Positions 9,247-20,189 of a stretch of 64,000 nucleotides of DNA are shown one piece after another. The DNA lies in NCBI GenBank assembly GCA_024224295.1, contig JAAENN010000029.1, positions 85,542 through 149,541 of the forward strand, in the 5' to 3' direction. The translations under genes were made by a program, and so were the position numbers. Under the pieces are notes generated by a model. It was not told the origin of the DNA. It searched no databases and was given only the letters and a program-made list of their open reading frames with translations. How positions within the stretch are numbered: the stretch's first letter is position 1; every line of letters begins with the position of its first letter. Source of the stretch: Shimia sp. (GTDB lineage: Bacteria > Pseudomonadota > Alphaproteobacteria > Rhodobacterales > Rhodobacteraceae).

Positions 9247-11738
9247 GCGATAACGACGGTAAAAAAACCTTGGGTCTGCGCGGAGGCAACCGCCCCGGCA
9301 ATGTAACGCAGAGCTTCAGCCACGGACGTAAGAAAAATGTCGTGGTAGAAACCAAGCGTAAGCGCGTTGTGGTGCCTAAGCCCGGCGCGGCCAAAACTGG
9401 TGGCGGTGCGACGAAACCAGGAGGCGACCCTTCGCGTCGCCCGTCAGGTATTTCTGATGCAGAGATGGAGCGCCGTTTAAAAGCTCTGCAGGCTGCGAAA
9501 GCCCGCGAGGCAGAAGACGCTGCCAAGCGTGAAGCCGAAGAAAAGGCCCGTGCCGAAGCACGTGAACGTCGCCGCCTAGAAGTGGAAGCTAAAGAGCGTG
9601 AGCAGCGTGAAGCTGAAGAACGTGCCCGCAAAAAAGCCGAAGAAGAAGAGCGTAAGAAAAAAGAGGCCGCGGAAGCTGCAGCGAAACGTGCGGCCGCCGA
9701 AGCCTCAACGCCAGCGCCAACTTCCACGCCGCAAGGTCGCGGTGCTCCCACCGGTAAGCCTGCTCCGGCAGCAACTCCGCGCAAGGCGGATCGCGAACGC
9801 GAGCAGCGCGGTCGCGGAAACAAGAGCCGTGATGACGGGCGCCGCTCCGGAAAACTGACATTGGGTCAAGCCACTGGTGGCGAAAGCAATCGTCACCGCT
9901 CGATGGCTGCGATGAAGCGTAAGCAGGAGCGTGCGCGTCAGAAAGCCATGGGTGGCCAAGTTGAGCGTGAAAAGGTTGTACGTGATGTGCAGCTGCCTGA
10001 AGCGATCGTAGTATCCGAGTTGGCCAACCGGATGGCAGAGCGCGTAGCGGACGTCGTTAAATCGCTCATGAACATGGGTATGATGGTCACGCAGAACCAG
10101 TCAATTGATGCGGATACCGCGGAATTGATTATCGAAGAGTTTGGCCACAAAGTTGTGCGTGTTTCCGATGCAGACGTGGAAGACGTGATTGCAGATGTTG
10201 ACGACAAGGAAGAAGATCTTCAAGGTCGCCCGCCGGTCATTACCATCATGGGCCACGTTGACCACGGTAAAACCTCGCTCTTGGATGCGATTCGCGACGC
10301 AAAAGTCGTGTCCGGTGAAGCAGGCGGTATCACCCAGCACATCGGTGCCTATCAGGTGCAAAATGATGATGGTGTGACTCTCTCCTTCCTGGATACACCC
10401 GGTCACGCTGCTTTCACCTCGATGCGCTCCCGTGGTGCTCAGGTGACGGATATTGTGGTTTTGGTTGTCGCCGCTGATGACTCTGTCATGCCGCAGACAA
10501 TAGAGGCGATCAATCACGCCAAGGCGGCGGAAGTGCCAATGATCGTGGCGATCAACAAGATCGACAAGCCGGCTGCAGATCCTAACAAAGTGCGTGCAGA
10601 GCTGCTGCAGCACGAGGTTATCGTGGAAGCGATGTCTGGTGAAGTGCAAGACGTTGAAGTCTCCGCACACACTGGTCAAGGTCTAGATGAACTGCTTGAG
10701 GCGATCGCGTTGCAAGCCGAAATTCTGGAACTGAAAGCCAACCCCGATCGCGCGGCGCAGGGTGCTGTAATTGAGGCGCAGTTGGATGTGGGCCGTGGTC
10801 CAGTTGCTACGGTTCTCGTGCAGACCGGTACGCTGAAACAAGGCGACATTTTTGTTGTAGGTGAGCAGTACGGTAAGGTCCGTGCGCTGATCAACGACAA
10901 GGGCGAGCGCGTCAAAGAGGCTGGTCCGTCTGTGCCCGTGGAAGTTCTGGGTCTGAATGGGACACCGGAAGCCGGTGATGTTTTGAACGTGACCGAGACC
11001 GAAGCGCAAGCTCGAGAAATTGCCGAGTATCGTGAGCAGGCTGCCAAGGACAAACGAGCAGCTGCAGGCGCAGCGACCACGCTGGAACAACTGATGCAGA
11101 AGGCAAAAGAAGACGAGAATGTTGCCGAGCTGCCAATCCTTGTGAAAGCGGATGTGCAAGGTTCCGCCGAAGCCATTGTTCAGGCAATGGAAAAGATCGG
11201 TAACAACGAAGTCCGCGTGCGTGTTCTGCACCATGGTGTTGGCGCCATTACGGAAACAGACGTCGGTTTGGCAGAGGCCTCCGGTGCGCCGATCATGGGT
11301 TTTAACGTGCGTGCCAATGCGTCGGCTCGTAACACGGCAAACCAAAAGGGCGTGGAGATCCGCTACTACTCGGTTATTTATGACCTTGTGGATGATGTGA
11401 AAGCAGCTGCCTCTGGCCTGCTGTCTGCCGAGATCCGTGAAAACTTCATCGGTTACGCTGCGATCAAAGAGGTGTTCAAGGTTACCGGTGTCGGCAAAGT
11501 GGCTGGTTGTATCGTAACAGAAGGTGTGGCACGCCGCTCCGCGGGTGTACGTTTGCTGCGTGACAACGTTGTGATCCACGAAGGTACTCTGAAGACGCTG
11601 AAACGCTTCAAAGACGAAGTGGCGGAAGTTCAGTCTGGTCAGGAATGCGGTATGGCATTTGAGAATTATGATGATATCCGCGCTGACGATGTGATCGAAA
11701 TTTTCGAACGTGAAGAAGTCACAAGGACGCTGGATTAA
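9243..11738 (+). CDS. infB: Translation initiation factor IF-2
   Basis: GTPase motifs [32 protein letters not shown]; charged N-terminal extension. Confidence 0.97.
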   Translation: MSDNDGKKTLGLRGGNRPGNVTQSFSHGRKKNVVVETKRKRVVVPKPGAAKTGGGATKPGGDPSRRPSGISDAEMERRLKALQAAKAREAEDAAKREAEEKARAEARERRRLEVEAKEREQREAEERARKKAEEEERKKKEAAEAAAKRAAAEASTPAPTSTPQGRGAPTGKPAPAATPRKADREREQRGRGNKSRDDGRRSGKLTLGQATGGESNRHRSMAAMKRKQERARQKAMGGQVEREKVVRDVQLPEAIVVSELANRMAERVADVVKSLMNMGMMVTQNQSIDADTAELIIEEFGHKVVRVSDADVEDVIADVDDKEEDLQGRPPVITIMGHVDHGKTSLLDAIRDAKVVSGEAGGITQHIGAYQVQNDDGVTLSFLDTPGHAAFTSMRSRGAQVTDIVVLVVAADDSVMPQTIEAINHAKAAEVPMIVAINKIDKPAADPNKVRAELLQHEVIVEAMSGEVQDVEVSAHTGQGLDELLEAIALQAEILELKANPDRAAQGAVIEAQLDVGRGPVATVLVQTGTLKQGDIFVVGEQYGKVRALINDKGERVKEAGPSVPVEVLGLNGTPEAGDVLNVTETEAQAREIAEYREQAAKDKRAAAGAATTLEQLMQKAKEDENVAELPILVKADVQGSAEAIVQAMEKIGNNEVRVRVLHHGVGAITETDVGLAEASGAPIMGFNVRANASARNTANQKGVEIRYYSVIYDLVDDVKAAASGLLSAEIRENFIGYAAIKEVFKVTGVGKVAGCIVTEGVARRSAGVRLLRDNVVIHEGTLKTLKRFKDEVAEVQSGQECGMAFENYDDIRADDVIEIFEREEVTRTLD

Positions 11739-11760
11739 TCCAGCGTCTGCGCTACAAGCC

Positions 11761-11799
11761 AAGAAAAAGGCCGCCTTTGAGAGAGGCGGCCTTTTTCTT
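11761..11799. terminator. Bidirectional intrinsic terminator between infB and a convergent small ORF
   Basis: 16-bp stem AAGAAAAAGGCCGCCT/AGGCGGCCTTTTTCTT with A-rich and T-rich flanks. Confidence 0.85.
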
Positions 11800-11815
11800 T
11801 AGATTGTCTTTGCTC

Positions 11816-11941
11816 TTAGGAAATCGGTTTCCCAGAGTAAACCGTGTCTCCAACGCGGATAGAAACCCGACCGTCTGGCAGGTTTTTGATCACCTGTCCT
11901 TGAATAGAAACACAACTTCCAACTGTGATCGTTTTAAGCAT
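11816..11941 (-). CDS. Small 41-aa protein of unknown function
   Basis: My translation: MLKTITVGSCVSIQGQVIKNLPDGRVSIRVGDTVYSGKPIS*; GGGG-rich RBS-like sequence upstream; ends just before the bidirectional terminator. Below the ORF-track length cutoff. Confidence 0.55.
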   Translation of the reverse strand: MLKTITVGSCVSIQGQVIKNLPDGRVSIRVGDTVYSGKPIS

Positions 11942-12119
11942 GTCAAAAATCCCCATTTGATTGACATCGATGAAACAGTAAATTGGTTAACATTTGGTGC
12001 ATATGCACCCGTCACATAAGTTTCATGTTAGGACACAATCGATCCTCAGGGAAGTCATCGGTTTCGTAAACTGCTACAAAATGTTGCTGAAAAGTCGATC
12101 AAATGCACACTTTGTGTCC

Positions 12120-12518
12120 TTAAAGCCAATCCCGGAGGATTGGGATCAGGGGAATATCGGCGGGTGGCATCTCATAATTTCGAAGATCTTTTGCCTTGAC
12201 CCAAGCCAATGTTTGTCCTTCCAGCGCTGACGGAATGCCATTCCATTTTCGGCAGGCGAAGAGTGGCATCAGCAAATGGAAGCCCTCATAGCTGTGGGAG
12301 GCAAACGTCAATGGTGCAAGACAGCTTTCCCATGTATCAATCCCTAGTTCTTCCTTGAGTTCACGCACCAATGCGACCTCAGGCGTTTCGCCGGCTTCGA
12401 TTTTTCCGCCGGGAAACTCCCACATCCCGGCCATGGATTTACCCTTAGGCCGTTGCGCGAGCAGAATCCGACCGTCCACGTCGATCAGAGCGACGGCTGC
12501 AACAAGAACTGTTTTCAT
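12120..12518 (-). CDS. mutT: 8-oxo-dGTP diphosphatase MutT (NUDIX)
   Basis: GGKIEAGETPEVALVRELKEELGI Nudix box; start MKTVLVAAVAL. Confidence 0.9.
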   Translation of the reverse strand: MKTVLVAAVALIDVDGRILLAQRPKGKSMAGMWEFPGGKIEAGETPEVALVRELKEELGIDTWESCLAPLTFASHSYEGFHLLMPLFACRKWNGIPSALEGQTLAWVKAKDLRNYEMPPADIPLIPILRDWL

Positions 12519-13744
12519 GAGCGATAGTCTGCGTTGATAGTGATGTAGCCGTGGGTCAAATCGCAGGTCCACATAGTGTCTTCTGCGTTGCCCAGTCCGA
12601 GATCGACATGCACAACGATGTTTTGCCGCTTCATGTACGCGGCACCGTCCTCTTCTTTGTAGGAGGGCGCCACCCAGCCGTTCTGAGCTACCAGAACATC
12701 GCCAAACCGGATGCTTAGCAAATCCCGATCCGCTGCGGCGCCCGATTTACCAATGGCCACCACAACGCGGCCCCAGTTTGGGTCTTCGCCAGCAATGGCG
12801 GTTTTGACGAGTGGGGAATTTGCGATCGCGGAGGCGTGGATGCGGGCATCGGACTTGGAAGCCGCCCCGGTCACCTTGACCTCGACAAACTTGGTGGCGC
12901 CTTCTCCGTCACGAACTACCTGATGTGCCAGATCGCGCATCACGTCGTGCAGTGCGGTTCTGAAGTCTTCAGAAGCGCTGGAGACTTCAACCTGTGATGC
13001 CCCTGTGGCCGCCACAAGCAGTGTGTCAGACGTAGACGTATCGCTATCAACTGTGATGGCATTAAAGGTGACTTCGTTGAGATCAGAAACCAGTGTTTGA
13101 AGCTCTTCTCGGCTGAGCTTGGCGTCCGTGAAGATGTAAACCAGCATAGTCGCCATGTTGGGCGCGATCATGCCTGACCCTTTGGCTATTCCAGCGATTT
13201 TGACTGTCCGACCACGGATTGTGACCGATTTGGATGCACCTTTGGCAAAGGTATCCGTTGTGCGAATGGCTTCAGCGGCGTCTTCCATACAGGTTTCTGA
13301 GAGGTTGTCCCGTAAATTGTCTAACTTTGCTGTGATACGATCGTGCGGCAAAGGTTCCCCAATTACGCCTGTCGAAGACGTGAACACCCGGTTTTCTGGA
13401 AGGCGGGTGCACGCAGAGACGGCCTGAGCCACCGCCCGGACAGAGCTTTCCCCGTTGCTGCCAGTGAAGGCATTTGCGTTGCCGGCGTTTACAAGGATAG
13501 CTGCTCCGGCTGGATCATCTGAGTCGATCTTGGCCTGACAATCCAACACCGCAGCGGACCGCGTCGCAGATTTGGTGAATACCCCGGCTACCACACTCCC
13601 TGGTTGCAAAACAGCAAGCATGACGTCTTTGCGCCCGCTATACTTCACTCCTGCTTCAACAGCAGAAAAAGATGCGCCTTTGATGGCGGGAAGGTCTGGG
13701 AACCGCTCGGGCGCAAGCGGAGACACTTGTTCGATTTTGGCCAT
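12515..13744 (-). CDS. argJ: Bifunctional glutamate N-acetyltransferase/amino-acid acetyltransferase ArgJ
   Basis: KGSGMIAPNMATMLVYIFTDA; AITVDSDTSTSDTLLV cleavage-site region. Confidence 0.95.
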   Translation of the reverse strand: MAKIEQVSPLAPERFPDLPAIKGASFSAVEAGVKYSGRKDVMLAVLQPGSVVAGVFTKSATRSAAVLDCQAKIDSDDPAGAAILVNAGNANAFTGSNGESSVRAVAQAVSACTRLPENRVFTSSTGVIGEPLPHDRITAKLDNLRDNLSETCMEDAAEAIRTTDTFAKGASKSVTIRGRTVKIAGIAKGSGMIAPNMATMLVYIFTDAKLSREELQTLVSDLNEVTFNAITVDSDTSTSDTLLVAATGASQVEVSSASEDFRTALHDVMRDLAHQVVRDGEGATKFVEVKVTGAASKSDARIHASAIANSPLVKTAIAGEDPNWGRVVVAIGKSGAAADRDLLSIRFGDVLVAQNGWVAPSYKEEDGAAYMKRQNIVVHVDLGLGNAEDTMWTCDLTHGYITINADYRS

Positions 13745-14617
13745 TTACTGATCCTGCACCGGGTTTGGGTTCAATAGATCGGTCTTTGCCAGCACGTTCG
13801 GGTCAATTGCCTCTGCGCCGGTACGATCCACGTCTGCCTCGGATGCAGTTGTGTCGATGAAGGCCTCTACCGCGCGACGCTGGGCGTCGTTTTCAAGCTC
13901 GGTGCGGGCGTCCTCAAAAGAGGGGGCAAGTGATTTGCGGGCGTCATTCAGCAGGATCAGGTGCCAACCAAATTGGGTTTGCACAGGTGCAGAGATTTCG
14001 CCCACTGCGAGGCTCATCACGGATTCTTCAAAGGGCTTGACCATTTGTCCCATCCCAAACCAACCAAGGCTACCGCCGGAGGCTCCCGACGGTCCGGTGG
14101 ATTTTGCTATCGCGGTCTTGGCAAAGTCAGCGCCGTCGGTCAGGTCCTTGCGGATCGCGTTGGCTTCTTCTTTTGTGGCAACAAGAATGTGGCTTGCGTT
14201 GAACTCGTCTTCGCCAACAAACCCTTGGTATTTGTCGTCGTAGGCGGCGCGCAACTCGTCTTCGCTCAGTTCGTTTTGCAGCACAAAGGCTTCTAGTGCT
14301 TCCGCTGCCTGTAAGGTACGGCGCTCATTGTTCAGTGCAATCTCGACACGCTGAGGGATGGCTTCGCCAAGGCTTTGGGCGAGGGCAGTTTGCTGTACTA
14401 GTTGGTCTAGAATGCTGCCGAAGAGGACATCACTAGGAATTGATTGATACTGCTCAGGCAAGCCTGCGCGTACCGAGATCATCTCCCCAAGCGTAATGAC
14501 TTCGCCGTTTACAGAGGCAACTACGGTGTCAAGCGACGGCATGTCTTCGGCAAAGGCAGGTAAGGCACCGCAGAAAGCAATCACGCCGGCACGCAAGAAG
14601 TTGAGGTGTTTTGACAT
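13745..14617 (-). CDS. Periplasmic peptidylprolyl isomerase (parvulin/SurA-like)
   Basis: Signal peptide MSKHLNFLRAGVIAFCGALPAFA; ASHILVATKEEA...GGSLGWFGMGQMVKPFE...PVQTQFGWHLILL. Confidence 0.88.
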   Translation of the reverse strand: MSKHLNFLRAGVIAFCGALPAFAEDMPSLDTVVASVNGEVITLGEMISVRAGLPEQYQSIPSDVLFGSILDQLVQQTALAQSLGEAIPQRVEIALNNERRTLQAAEALEAFVLQNELSEDELRAAYDDKYQGFVGEDEFNASHILVATKEEANAIRKDLTDGADFAKTAIAKSTGPSGASGGSLGWFGMGQMVKPFEESVMSLAVGEISAPVQTQFGWHLILLNDARKSLAPSFEDARTELENDAQRRAVEAFIDTTASEADVDRTGAEAIDPNVLAKTDLLNPNPVQDQ

Positions 14618-14655
14618 CGTTTTGTCCTTGGCTTGTGCCGCGTGGGTTGGCGGCG

Positions 14656-14684
14656 TTGACACTGTTCCTGACGCCCCTTACATC
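14656..14684 (+). promoter_or_regulatory. Predicted sigma70-type promoter for secA
   Basis: TTGACA-N17-TACATC, divergent from the PPIase gene. Confidence 0.5.
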
Positions 14685-14788
14685 GCTTTGTGTTCAAGGC
14701 AAACAGGCTGTTTCCCCGTTTCTAGGAGCACAGAGCCGGGACAGCAAGAATTAGCCACGCACGAAAGCGTCAACGAAGGACAAGTTAT

Positions 14789-17500
14789 ATGCTCGGTTTC
14801 GGAAAAATCGCCAAAAAAGTCTTTGGCACGCCAAATGATCGAAAGGTCAAGGCGACACGTCCGATCGTTGAAAAGATCAATGCTCTAGAAGCTGAGTTTG
14901 AGAAGCTGACCGACGACGGCATCAAAGACAAAACAAAAGAGTTGTCTGACCGTGCGAAAGGTGGAGAGTCTCTCGATGAACTTTTGCCGGAGGCCTTTGC
15001 CAACTGTCGTGAGGCTGCAAAACGCGCCTTGGGTCTGCGGGCATTTGATGTGCAATTGATGGGCGGCCTTTTTCTGCATCAGGGCAATATCTCTGAGATG
15101 AAGACGGGTGAAGGCAAAACCCTTGTGGCGACCTTTCCGGCCTACTTGAACGCTTTGACCGGCAAGGGCGTACACGTTGTGACCGTGAACGACTATCTTG
15201 CGAAGCGTGACGCAGAGTGGATGAGCAACGTTTTCGGCGTATTGGGAATGACCACCGGCGTTGTGTACCCACAGCAGCCTGACGACGAGAAGCGTGCGGC
15301 TTACGCCTGTGACGTGACCTACGCGACCAACAACGAGCTGGGATTTGACTATTTGCGCGACAACATGAAGGGCGAGCTCGCCGATATGTCTCAGCGCGAC
15401 CATCACTTTGCGATTGTGGATGAGGTTGACAGCATCTTGATCGACGAAGCGCGAACTCCTTTGATCATTTCTGGCCCGTCTCAAGACCGTTCCGAAATGT
15501 ACATCGCTATCGACAAGCTGATCCCTGATTTACAGGACGATCACTACACAGTAGATGAGAAATCTAAGAATGTGACCTTCACTGATGAAGGCAATGAGTT
15601 CTTAGAGCAGCACTTACATGCGCGTGGGCTCCTGCCAGATGGTCAGAGCCTTTATGATCCTGAAAGCACGACTATTGTGCACCACGTGAACCAGGGGTTG
15701 CGTGCTCACAAACTGTTCACCAAGGACAAAGATTACATTGTACGGGATGCGCAGGTTGTTTTGATTGATGAGTTCACCGGCCGAATGATGGCGGGTCGCC
15801 GTTTATCCGAAGGGTTGCACCAGGCCATTGAAGCGAAAGAGGGTTGCGAGATCCAGCCGGAAAACGTGACCTTGGCGCAGGTGACCTTCCAGAACTACTT
15901 CCGTCTCTATGACAAACTGGGCGGCATGACCGGTACGGCCGCCACGGAAGCAGAAGAATTTCAGGAAATCTACGGCCTTGGAGTGGTTGAAGTACCTACT
16001 AACCGAGGTGTGGCGCGTGTGGATGAAGATGATGCAGTGTATCGGACTGCGCGCGAGAAATTTGATGCGATTGTCGACACCATCAAGGAAGCTCATAAAA
16101 AAGGGCAGCCCATTCTCGTAGGCACAACTTCGATTGAGAAATCTGAGTTCCTGTCGGGCTTGCTTGAGAAAGCAGGCGTGAAACATAACGTTTTGAACGC
16201 GCGTCAGCACGAGCAGGAAGCGCAGATTGTTGCAGATGCCGGTAAACTCGGCGCGGTGACAATCGCGACCAATATGGCTGGTCGTGGTACCGACATTAAG
16301 CTAGGTGGCAACGTAGAGTTCAAAGTACTGGAAGCGATTGCATCAAATCCGGACGGAGACCACGAGATTATCCGAGCTGAGATTGAAGCCGCGCATGACG
16401 GTGATGAGCAAGCAGTCAAAGAATCGGGTGGTCTGTTTGTTTTGGCAACTGAACGCCATGAAAGTCGTCGGATCGACAACCAGCTGCGTGGTCGATCTGG
16501 CCGCCAGGGAGACCCAGGTCGGTCGTCCTTCTTCTTGAGTTTGGAAGATGACTTGATGCGCATTTTCGGCTCTGATCGCCTAGATAAGGTTCTGTCCTCA
16601 TTGGGTATGAAAGAAGGCGAAGCTATTGTGCATCCGTGGGTAAACAAATCTCTGGAGCGCGCGCAAGCCAAGGTGGAAGGCCGCAACTTTGACATTCGTA
16701 AACAGCTCCTGAAATTTGACGATGTCATGAATGACCAACGTAAGGTGGTCTTCTCTCAACGTCGCGAAATCATGGAAGCTGCTGATCTGTCTGAGATCGT
16801 TCAAGACATGCGCCACGAGGTGATCGGTGACATGGTAGAGCAGTATCTGCCGCCCAAAACCTATGCCGATCAGTGGGACACGGAAGGTCTATACGCATCG
16901 ACAATCGAACACCTTGGCGTGGACGTGCCGGTGATTGAATGGGCCGCTGAAGAAGGTGTGGACGATGACAACATCCGCGAGCGTCTTGAGGATGCTGCAG
17001 ATGAGATGATGGCTACAAAAGCTATCAATTTTGGTCCGGAAGCCATGCGCATGATCGAGAAGCAAATTTTGCTTCAGACCATCGATACAAAGTGGCGTGA
17101 ACACCTTTTAACACTGGAACATCTACGGTCTGTGGTCGGCTTCCGCGGCTATGCACAGCGCGATCCGCTCAACGAATACAAGAACGAAGCGTTCCAGCTG
17201 TTTGAAAGCATGCTCGATAGTCTACGTGAAGATGTGACTACTACACTGTCGCGGGTGCGGCCAATTTCCGAGGAAGAGCAACAGCAGTTGCGGCAGGAGA
17301 TGGTAATGCGTGAGCAAGCTTTGATGGCGCAAGCGCAGGTTGGGTCCACGCCTACACAGGCCACACCGGAGGCAACAGGTGAAGCATTGGCTGGTTTTGA
17401 TGAGAGCGATCCGTCGACTTGGGGGAGTCCTGGCCGTAACGAAGCGTGTCCTTGTGGATCTGGAAAAAAATTCAAACATTGCCACGGTCGCTTGACTTGA
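14789..17500 (+). CDS. secA: Preprotein translocase subunit SecA
   Basis: [31 protein letters not shown]-terminal zinc motif [14 protein letters not shown]. Confidence 0.97.
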   Translation: MLGFGKIAKKVFGTPNDRKVKATRPIVEKINALEAEFEKLTDDGIKDKTKELSDRAKGGESLDELLPEAFANCREAAKRALGLRAFDVQLMGGLFLHQGNISEMKTGEGKTLVATFPAYLNALTGKGVHVVTVNDYLAKRDAEWMSNVFGVLGMTTGVVYPQQPDDEKRAAYACDVTYATNNELGFDYLRDNMKGELADMSQRDHHFAIVDEVDSILIDEARTPLIISGPSQDRSEMYIAIDKLIPDLQDDHYTVDEKSKNVTFTDEGNEFLEQHLHARGLLPDGQSLYDPESTTIVHHVNQGLRAHKLFTKDKDYIVRDAQVVLIDEFTGRMMAGRRLSEGLHQAIEAKEGCEIQPENVTLAQVTFQNYFRLYDKLGGMTGTAATEAEEFQEIYGLGVVEVPTNRGVARVDEDDAVYRTAREKFDAIVDTIKEAHKKGQPILVGTTSIEKSEFLSGLLEKAGVKHNVLNARQHEQEAQIVADAGKLGAVTIATNMAGRGTDIKLGGNVEFKVLEAIASNPDGDHEIIRAEIEAAHDGDEQAVKESGGLFVLATERHESRRIDNQLRGRSGRQGDPGRSSFFLSLEDDLMRIFGSDRLDKVLSSLGMKEGEAIVHPWVNKSLERAQAKVEGRNFDIRKQLLKFDDVMNDQRKVVFSQRREIMEAADLSEIVQDMRHEVIGDMVEQYLPPKTYADQWDTEGLYASTIEHLGVDVPVIEWAAEEGVDDDNIRERLEDAADEMMATKAINFGPEAMRMIEKQILLQTIDTKWREHLLTLEHLRSVVGFRGYAQRDPLNEYKNEAFQLFESMLDSLREDVTTTLSRVRPISEEEQQQLRQEMVMREQALMAQAQVGSTPTQATPEATGEALAGFDESDPSTWGSPGRNEACPCGSGKKFKHCHGRLT

Positions 17501-17531
17501 TCCGAGCCGAACTCCGACAGACAAAGATCAA

Positions 17532-17558
17532 AAGGGTGCCTTATGGGCGCCCTTTTTC
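17532..17558 (+). terminator. secA intrinsic terminator
   Basis: GGGTGCC-TTAT-GGGCGCCC stem (one G-U) followed by TTTTTCTTT. Confidence 0.75.
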
Positions 17559-17602
17559 TTTAGGAGGTTGTCCTCAGAGCAATAGCCAATACAGGAGCCG
17601 CC

Positions 17603-18607
17603 ATGTCCATTCTGAAAAATGCTTATCGCCGGTATGCGTTGACCTTTGCCACAGGGTCGATGGCGATGTGTGTTGGCTTTGCGATGCAGACTTCAGAGGC
17701 CGCAATTCTCGTCAATGATGAACCTGTCGAGAACTCTGCATCCGCAGCTTCCATATCGCTTCCAGGCAATCTCACTGCCCCTCTAATGCTAGGGGATACG
17801 GCCTTGCCAAACTTACCACGCGATCATGGCCATGGGGGCGATTTTCTGCAGGAGCGAGTGTTATTGGCAGTTGCTGATGATATTCCGGTTGGTGTTTTGC
17901 CTACGGAGGAAAGTGCGCCGCGTATGGGTTGTGCGCCGGTCATGTCGGCAGAACCTGCTGCAGGCGCCCTGATAGACTTACGACTTACTGCGCCTTGTCA
18001 TGCCGGTGAGACGGTCATGTTGACGCATGAAAATATGGTTTTGCATATGCAGTTTCCTAATGAAGGAACTTTGAAAGTCTCGATTCCTGCTCTGGAAGAA
18101 GCGGTGGATGTGCGTGCGTCTTTTGCCAATGGCGATACGGTGACAGCTTCAACAATTGTGGACAGTCTTGCATTTTATGACCGTGTTGCCATTTCTTGGA
18201 TTGGCAAAGGTGGTGCTGAGCTTCATGCGAGAGAATTTGGCGCGCACTACGGGGATGCTGGCCACGTGTGGCATGGCCAGCCCCGAGATGTTAGTGCGCT
18301 CGCCGGAGGTGAAGGCGGCTTTCTTGTTTCCTTGGGAAACTCTGAACTCTCGGTGGCTGGTCATGCGGAGGTCTATACTTTTCCTACGGGCATTTCGCGC
18401 CAAGTTGGCGATGTTAAAGTCAGTGTTGAAGCTGAGGTGACCGATGCAAATTGTGGCCAGGTACTGAAGGTTCAAAGCCTTGCGCTTCTTCAGGGCCAAA
18501 TTGATGATCAGCATGACCTCGAACTGCAAATGCCGGATTGCTCAGCTATTGGTGAATTTCTGGTGTTGAAAAACCTGGTGGAAGACCTGACAATCGCGCA
18601 AAATTAG
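17603..18607 (+). CDS. Secreted/envelope protein of unknown function
   Basis: N-terminal signal-like region ALTFATGSMAMCVGFAMQTSEA; no confidently recognised domain; 21 nt from the next gene. Confidence 0.75.
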   Translation: MSILKNAYRRYALTFATGSMAMCVGFAMQTSEAAILVNDEPVENSASAASISLPGNLTAPLMLGDTALPNLPRDHGHGGDFLQERVLLAVADDIPVGVLPTEESAPRMGCAPVMSAEPAAGALIDLRLTAPCHAGETVMLTHENMVLHMQFPNEGTLKVSIPALEEAVDVRASFANGDTVTASTIVDSLAFYDRVAISWIGKGGAELHAREFGAHYGDAGHVWHGQPRDVSALAGGEGGFLVSLGNSELSVAGHAEVYTFPTGISRQVGDVKVSVEAEVTDANCGQVLKVQSLALLQGQIDDQHDLELQMPDCSAIGEFLVLKNLVEDLTIAQN

Positions 18608-18628
18608 GCTGGCGGCTAGGACATCATC

Positions 18629-20188
18629 ATGTTGCAATTTCGTGCGGCGGTTTGCGCCGCACTTTTCGTTTTGGTTGGAGTGTCTTCTGGCTTGGCTCAA
18701 GATGTGCTTTTGAAATCGCACGACGGAGAGGTCGAGATTTCGGGTACTTTGTTGGGATTTGACGGCGAATTCTACCGGGTGGAAACCGTATATGGCGAGT
18801 TGACTGTGGATGGGTCCGGCGTGTGGTGCGAGGGGCCGGGATGCCCCAATCTTGTCAACTACGTCGCGGAAGTGGCAATTTCCGGTTCTTCCTCCATGGC
18901 TGAGGTGTTGATGCCTGCGTTGCTTGAGGCTTTTGCACTCAGTGAAGGCTATCTTGTAACACGTGCGAGCGAGTCTGTTCATCGGTTCACATATCACTTG
19001 AGAGAGCCAGGCACGAAGCAGAGGTTGGCGACTTTTGATTTCCTTGCAAGTAACTCGGATGAAGGGTTTGCAGATCTTCTGGCGGATGAGGCGGATATCG
19101 CGATGTCCCTGCGCGAAATTCGCCCTCGGGAAGCGCAGCTGGGGTATGAGGCCGGGCTTGGCGACATGGAGGATGTCCATCGCAGTCGTGTTCTTGCGCT
19201 TGATGGGTTGGTCCCTGTTGTGTCTGTGGGCAACCCTGTTTCTTCTCTGTCTCTCAATCAGTTAGCGCATGTTTTTGCCGGTGAAATCTCGAATTGGAGT
19301 GACCTTGGCGGACCGGATGCGCCAATCACTTTGCACCTTCTGACAGCCCAATCCGGATTTTCCCAGGCTGTTGAAGATCAGTTGATGCAACCCTCAAAGA
19401 TGTCGCTGGCTGAAACGATTGTGCGGCACGATCGGAATCTCGCGATGGTGAGCGCGGTGGAACGTGATCCGTTTGCAATTGGGATTGCCTCCTACGCGGA
19501 GACAGCCAACACCAAACACCTGACGTTGACAGGCCAATGCGGCTTCTCTTTGGCTGCTTCTCGGCGCACGATTAAGACCGAGGATTATCCACTAAACGCC
19601 CCGATGTTTCTCTATTTTCCCGCGCGACGATTGCCAAAGTTGGCGCGGGATTTCTTGAGCTACACACGGAGCCCTTCGGCTCAGCTTGTGATCCGGAGGG
19701 TGGGTTTCGTGGATCAGACGGCGGAAGAGATCACCATAAACCACCAAGGAGATCGGTTTGCCAACTCTATTGTGTCCTCTGGAAAGGAAGTGTCGTTAGA
19801 GTCGATACAGAGCATGGTGGGGATTCTGTCTGGCATGAAACGGCTGTCTACTTCTTTCAGATTTCAGACCGGTTCAACCAAGTTAGACGCACAATCTCGC
19901 TCCAACGTGCAGCAGCTGGCGCGGGCGCTGGAAGCGGGAATGTATGACGCCAGAAGCCTATATTTTGTTGGGTTTTCTGACGGTGAAGGGCCTGCAACGG
20001 GGAATCTTCAAATTGCCGAAAGACGCGCCAATGTCGTAAAGGACGCAGTACTGTCCGCAGCCGAGACGGCGAGCCCGGAGCGTATTGATTTGCAGGTACA
20101 CGCCTTTGGAGAGGCGATGCCGATGGCGTGCGACGACAGCGCTTGGGGGAGGCAGGTGAATCGGCGGGTTGAGGTTTGGGTCAAGTGA
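18629..20188 (+). CDS. Phosphate-binding-protein-like (PstS/PBP) domain fused to C-terminal OmpA domain
   Basis: Signal peptide; PBP-like VAEVAISGSSSMAEVLMPALLEAFA and LNQLAHVFAGEISNWSDLGG; OmpA-like RFQTGSTKLDAQSRSNVQQLARAL...FVGFSDGEG...AERRANVVKDAV...NRRVEVWV. Confidence 0.85.
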   Translation: MLQFRAAVCAALFVLVGVSSGLAQDVLLKSHDGEVEISGTLLGFDGEFYRVETVYGELTVDGSGVWCEGPGCPNLVNYVAEVAISGSSSMAEVLMPALLEAFALSEGYLVTRASESVHRFTYHLREPGTKQRLATFDFLASNSDEGFADLLADEADIAMSLREIRPREAQLGYEAGLGDMEDVHRSRVLALDGLVPVVSVGNPVSSLSLNQLAHVFAGEISNWSDLGGPDAPITLHLLTAQSGFSQAVEDQLMQPSKMSLAETIVRHDRNLAMVSAVERDPFAIGIASYAETANTKHLTLTGQCGFSLAASRRTIKTEDYPLNAPMFLYFPARRLPKLARDFLSYTRSPSAQLVIRRVGFVDQTAEEITINHQGDRFANSIVSSGKEVSLESIQSMVGILSGMKRLSTSFRFQTGSTKLDAQSRSNVQQLARALEAGMYDARSLYFVGFSDGEGPATGNLQIAERRANVVKDAVLSAAETASPERIDLQVHAFGEAMPMACDDSAWGRQVNRRVEVWVK

Positions 20189-20189
20189 C

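Noticed and set aside
9152-9823. Arg/Ser/Ala-rich minus ORF opposite the infB N-terminus
   Set aside because: Complement of the repetitive Lys/Glu/Ala-rich IF-2 N-terminal coding sequence
9460-9960. Repeat-like low-complexity segment
   Set aside because: Explained by the charged IF-2 N-terminal extension, not a DNA repeat element
10683-11762. 359-aa minus-strand ORF antisense to infB
   Set aside because: Overlaps highly conserved infB coding sequence; composition is typical of an antisense shadow ORF
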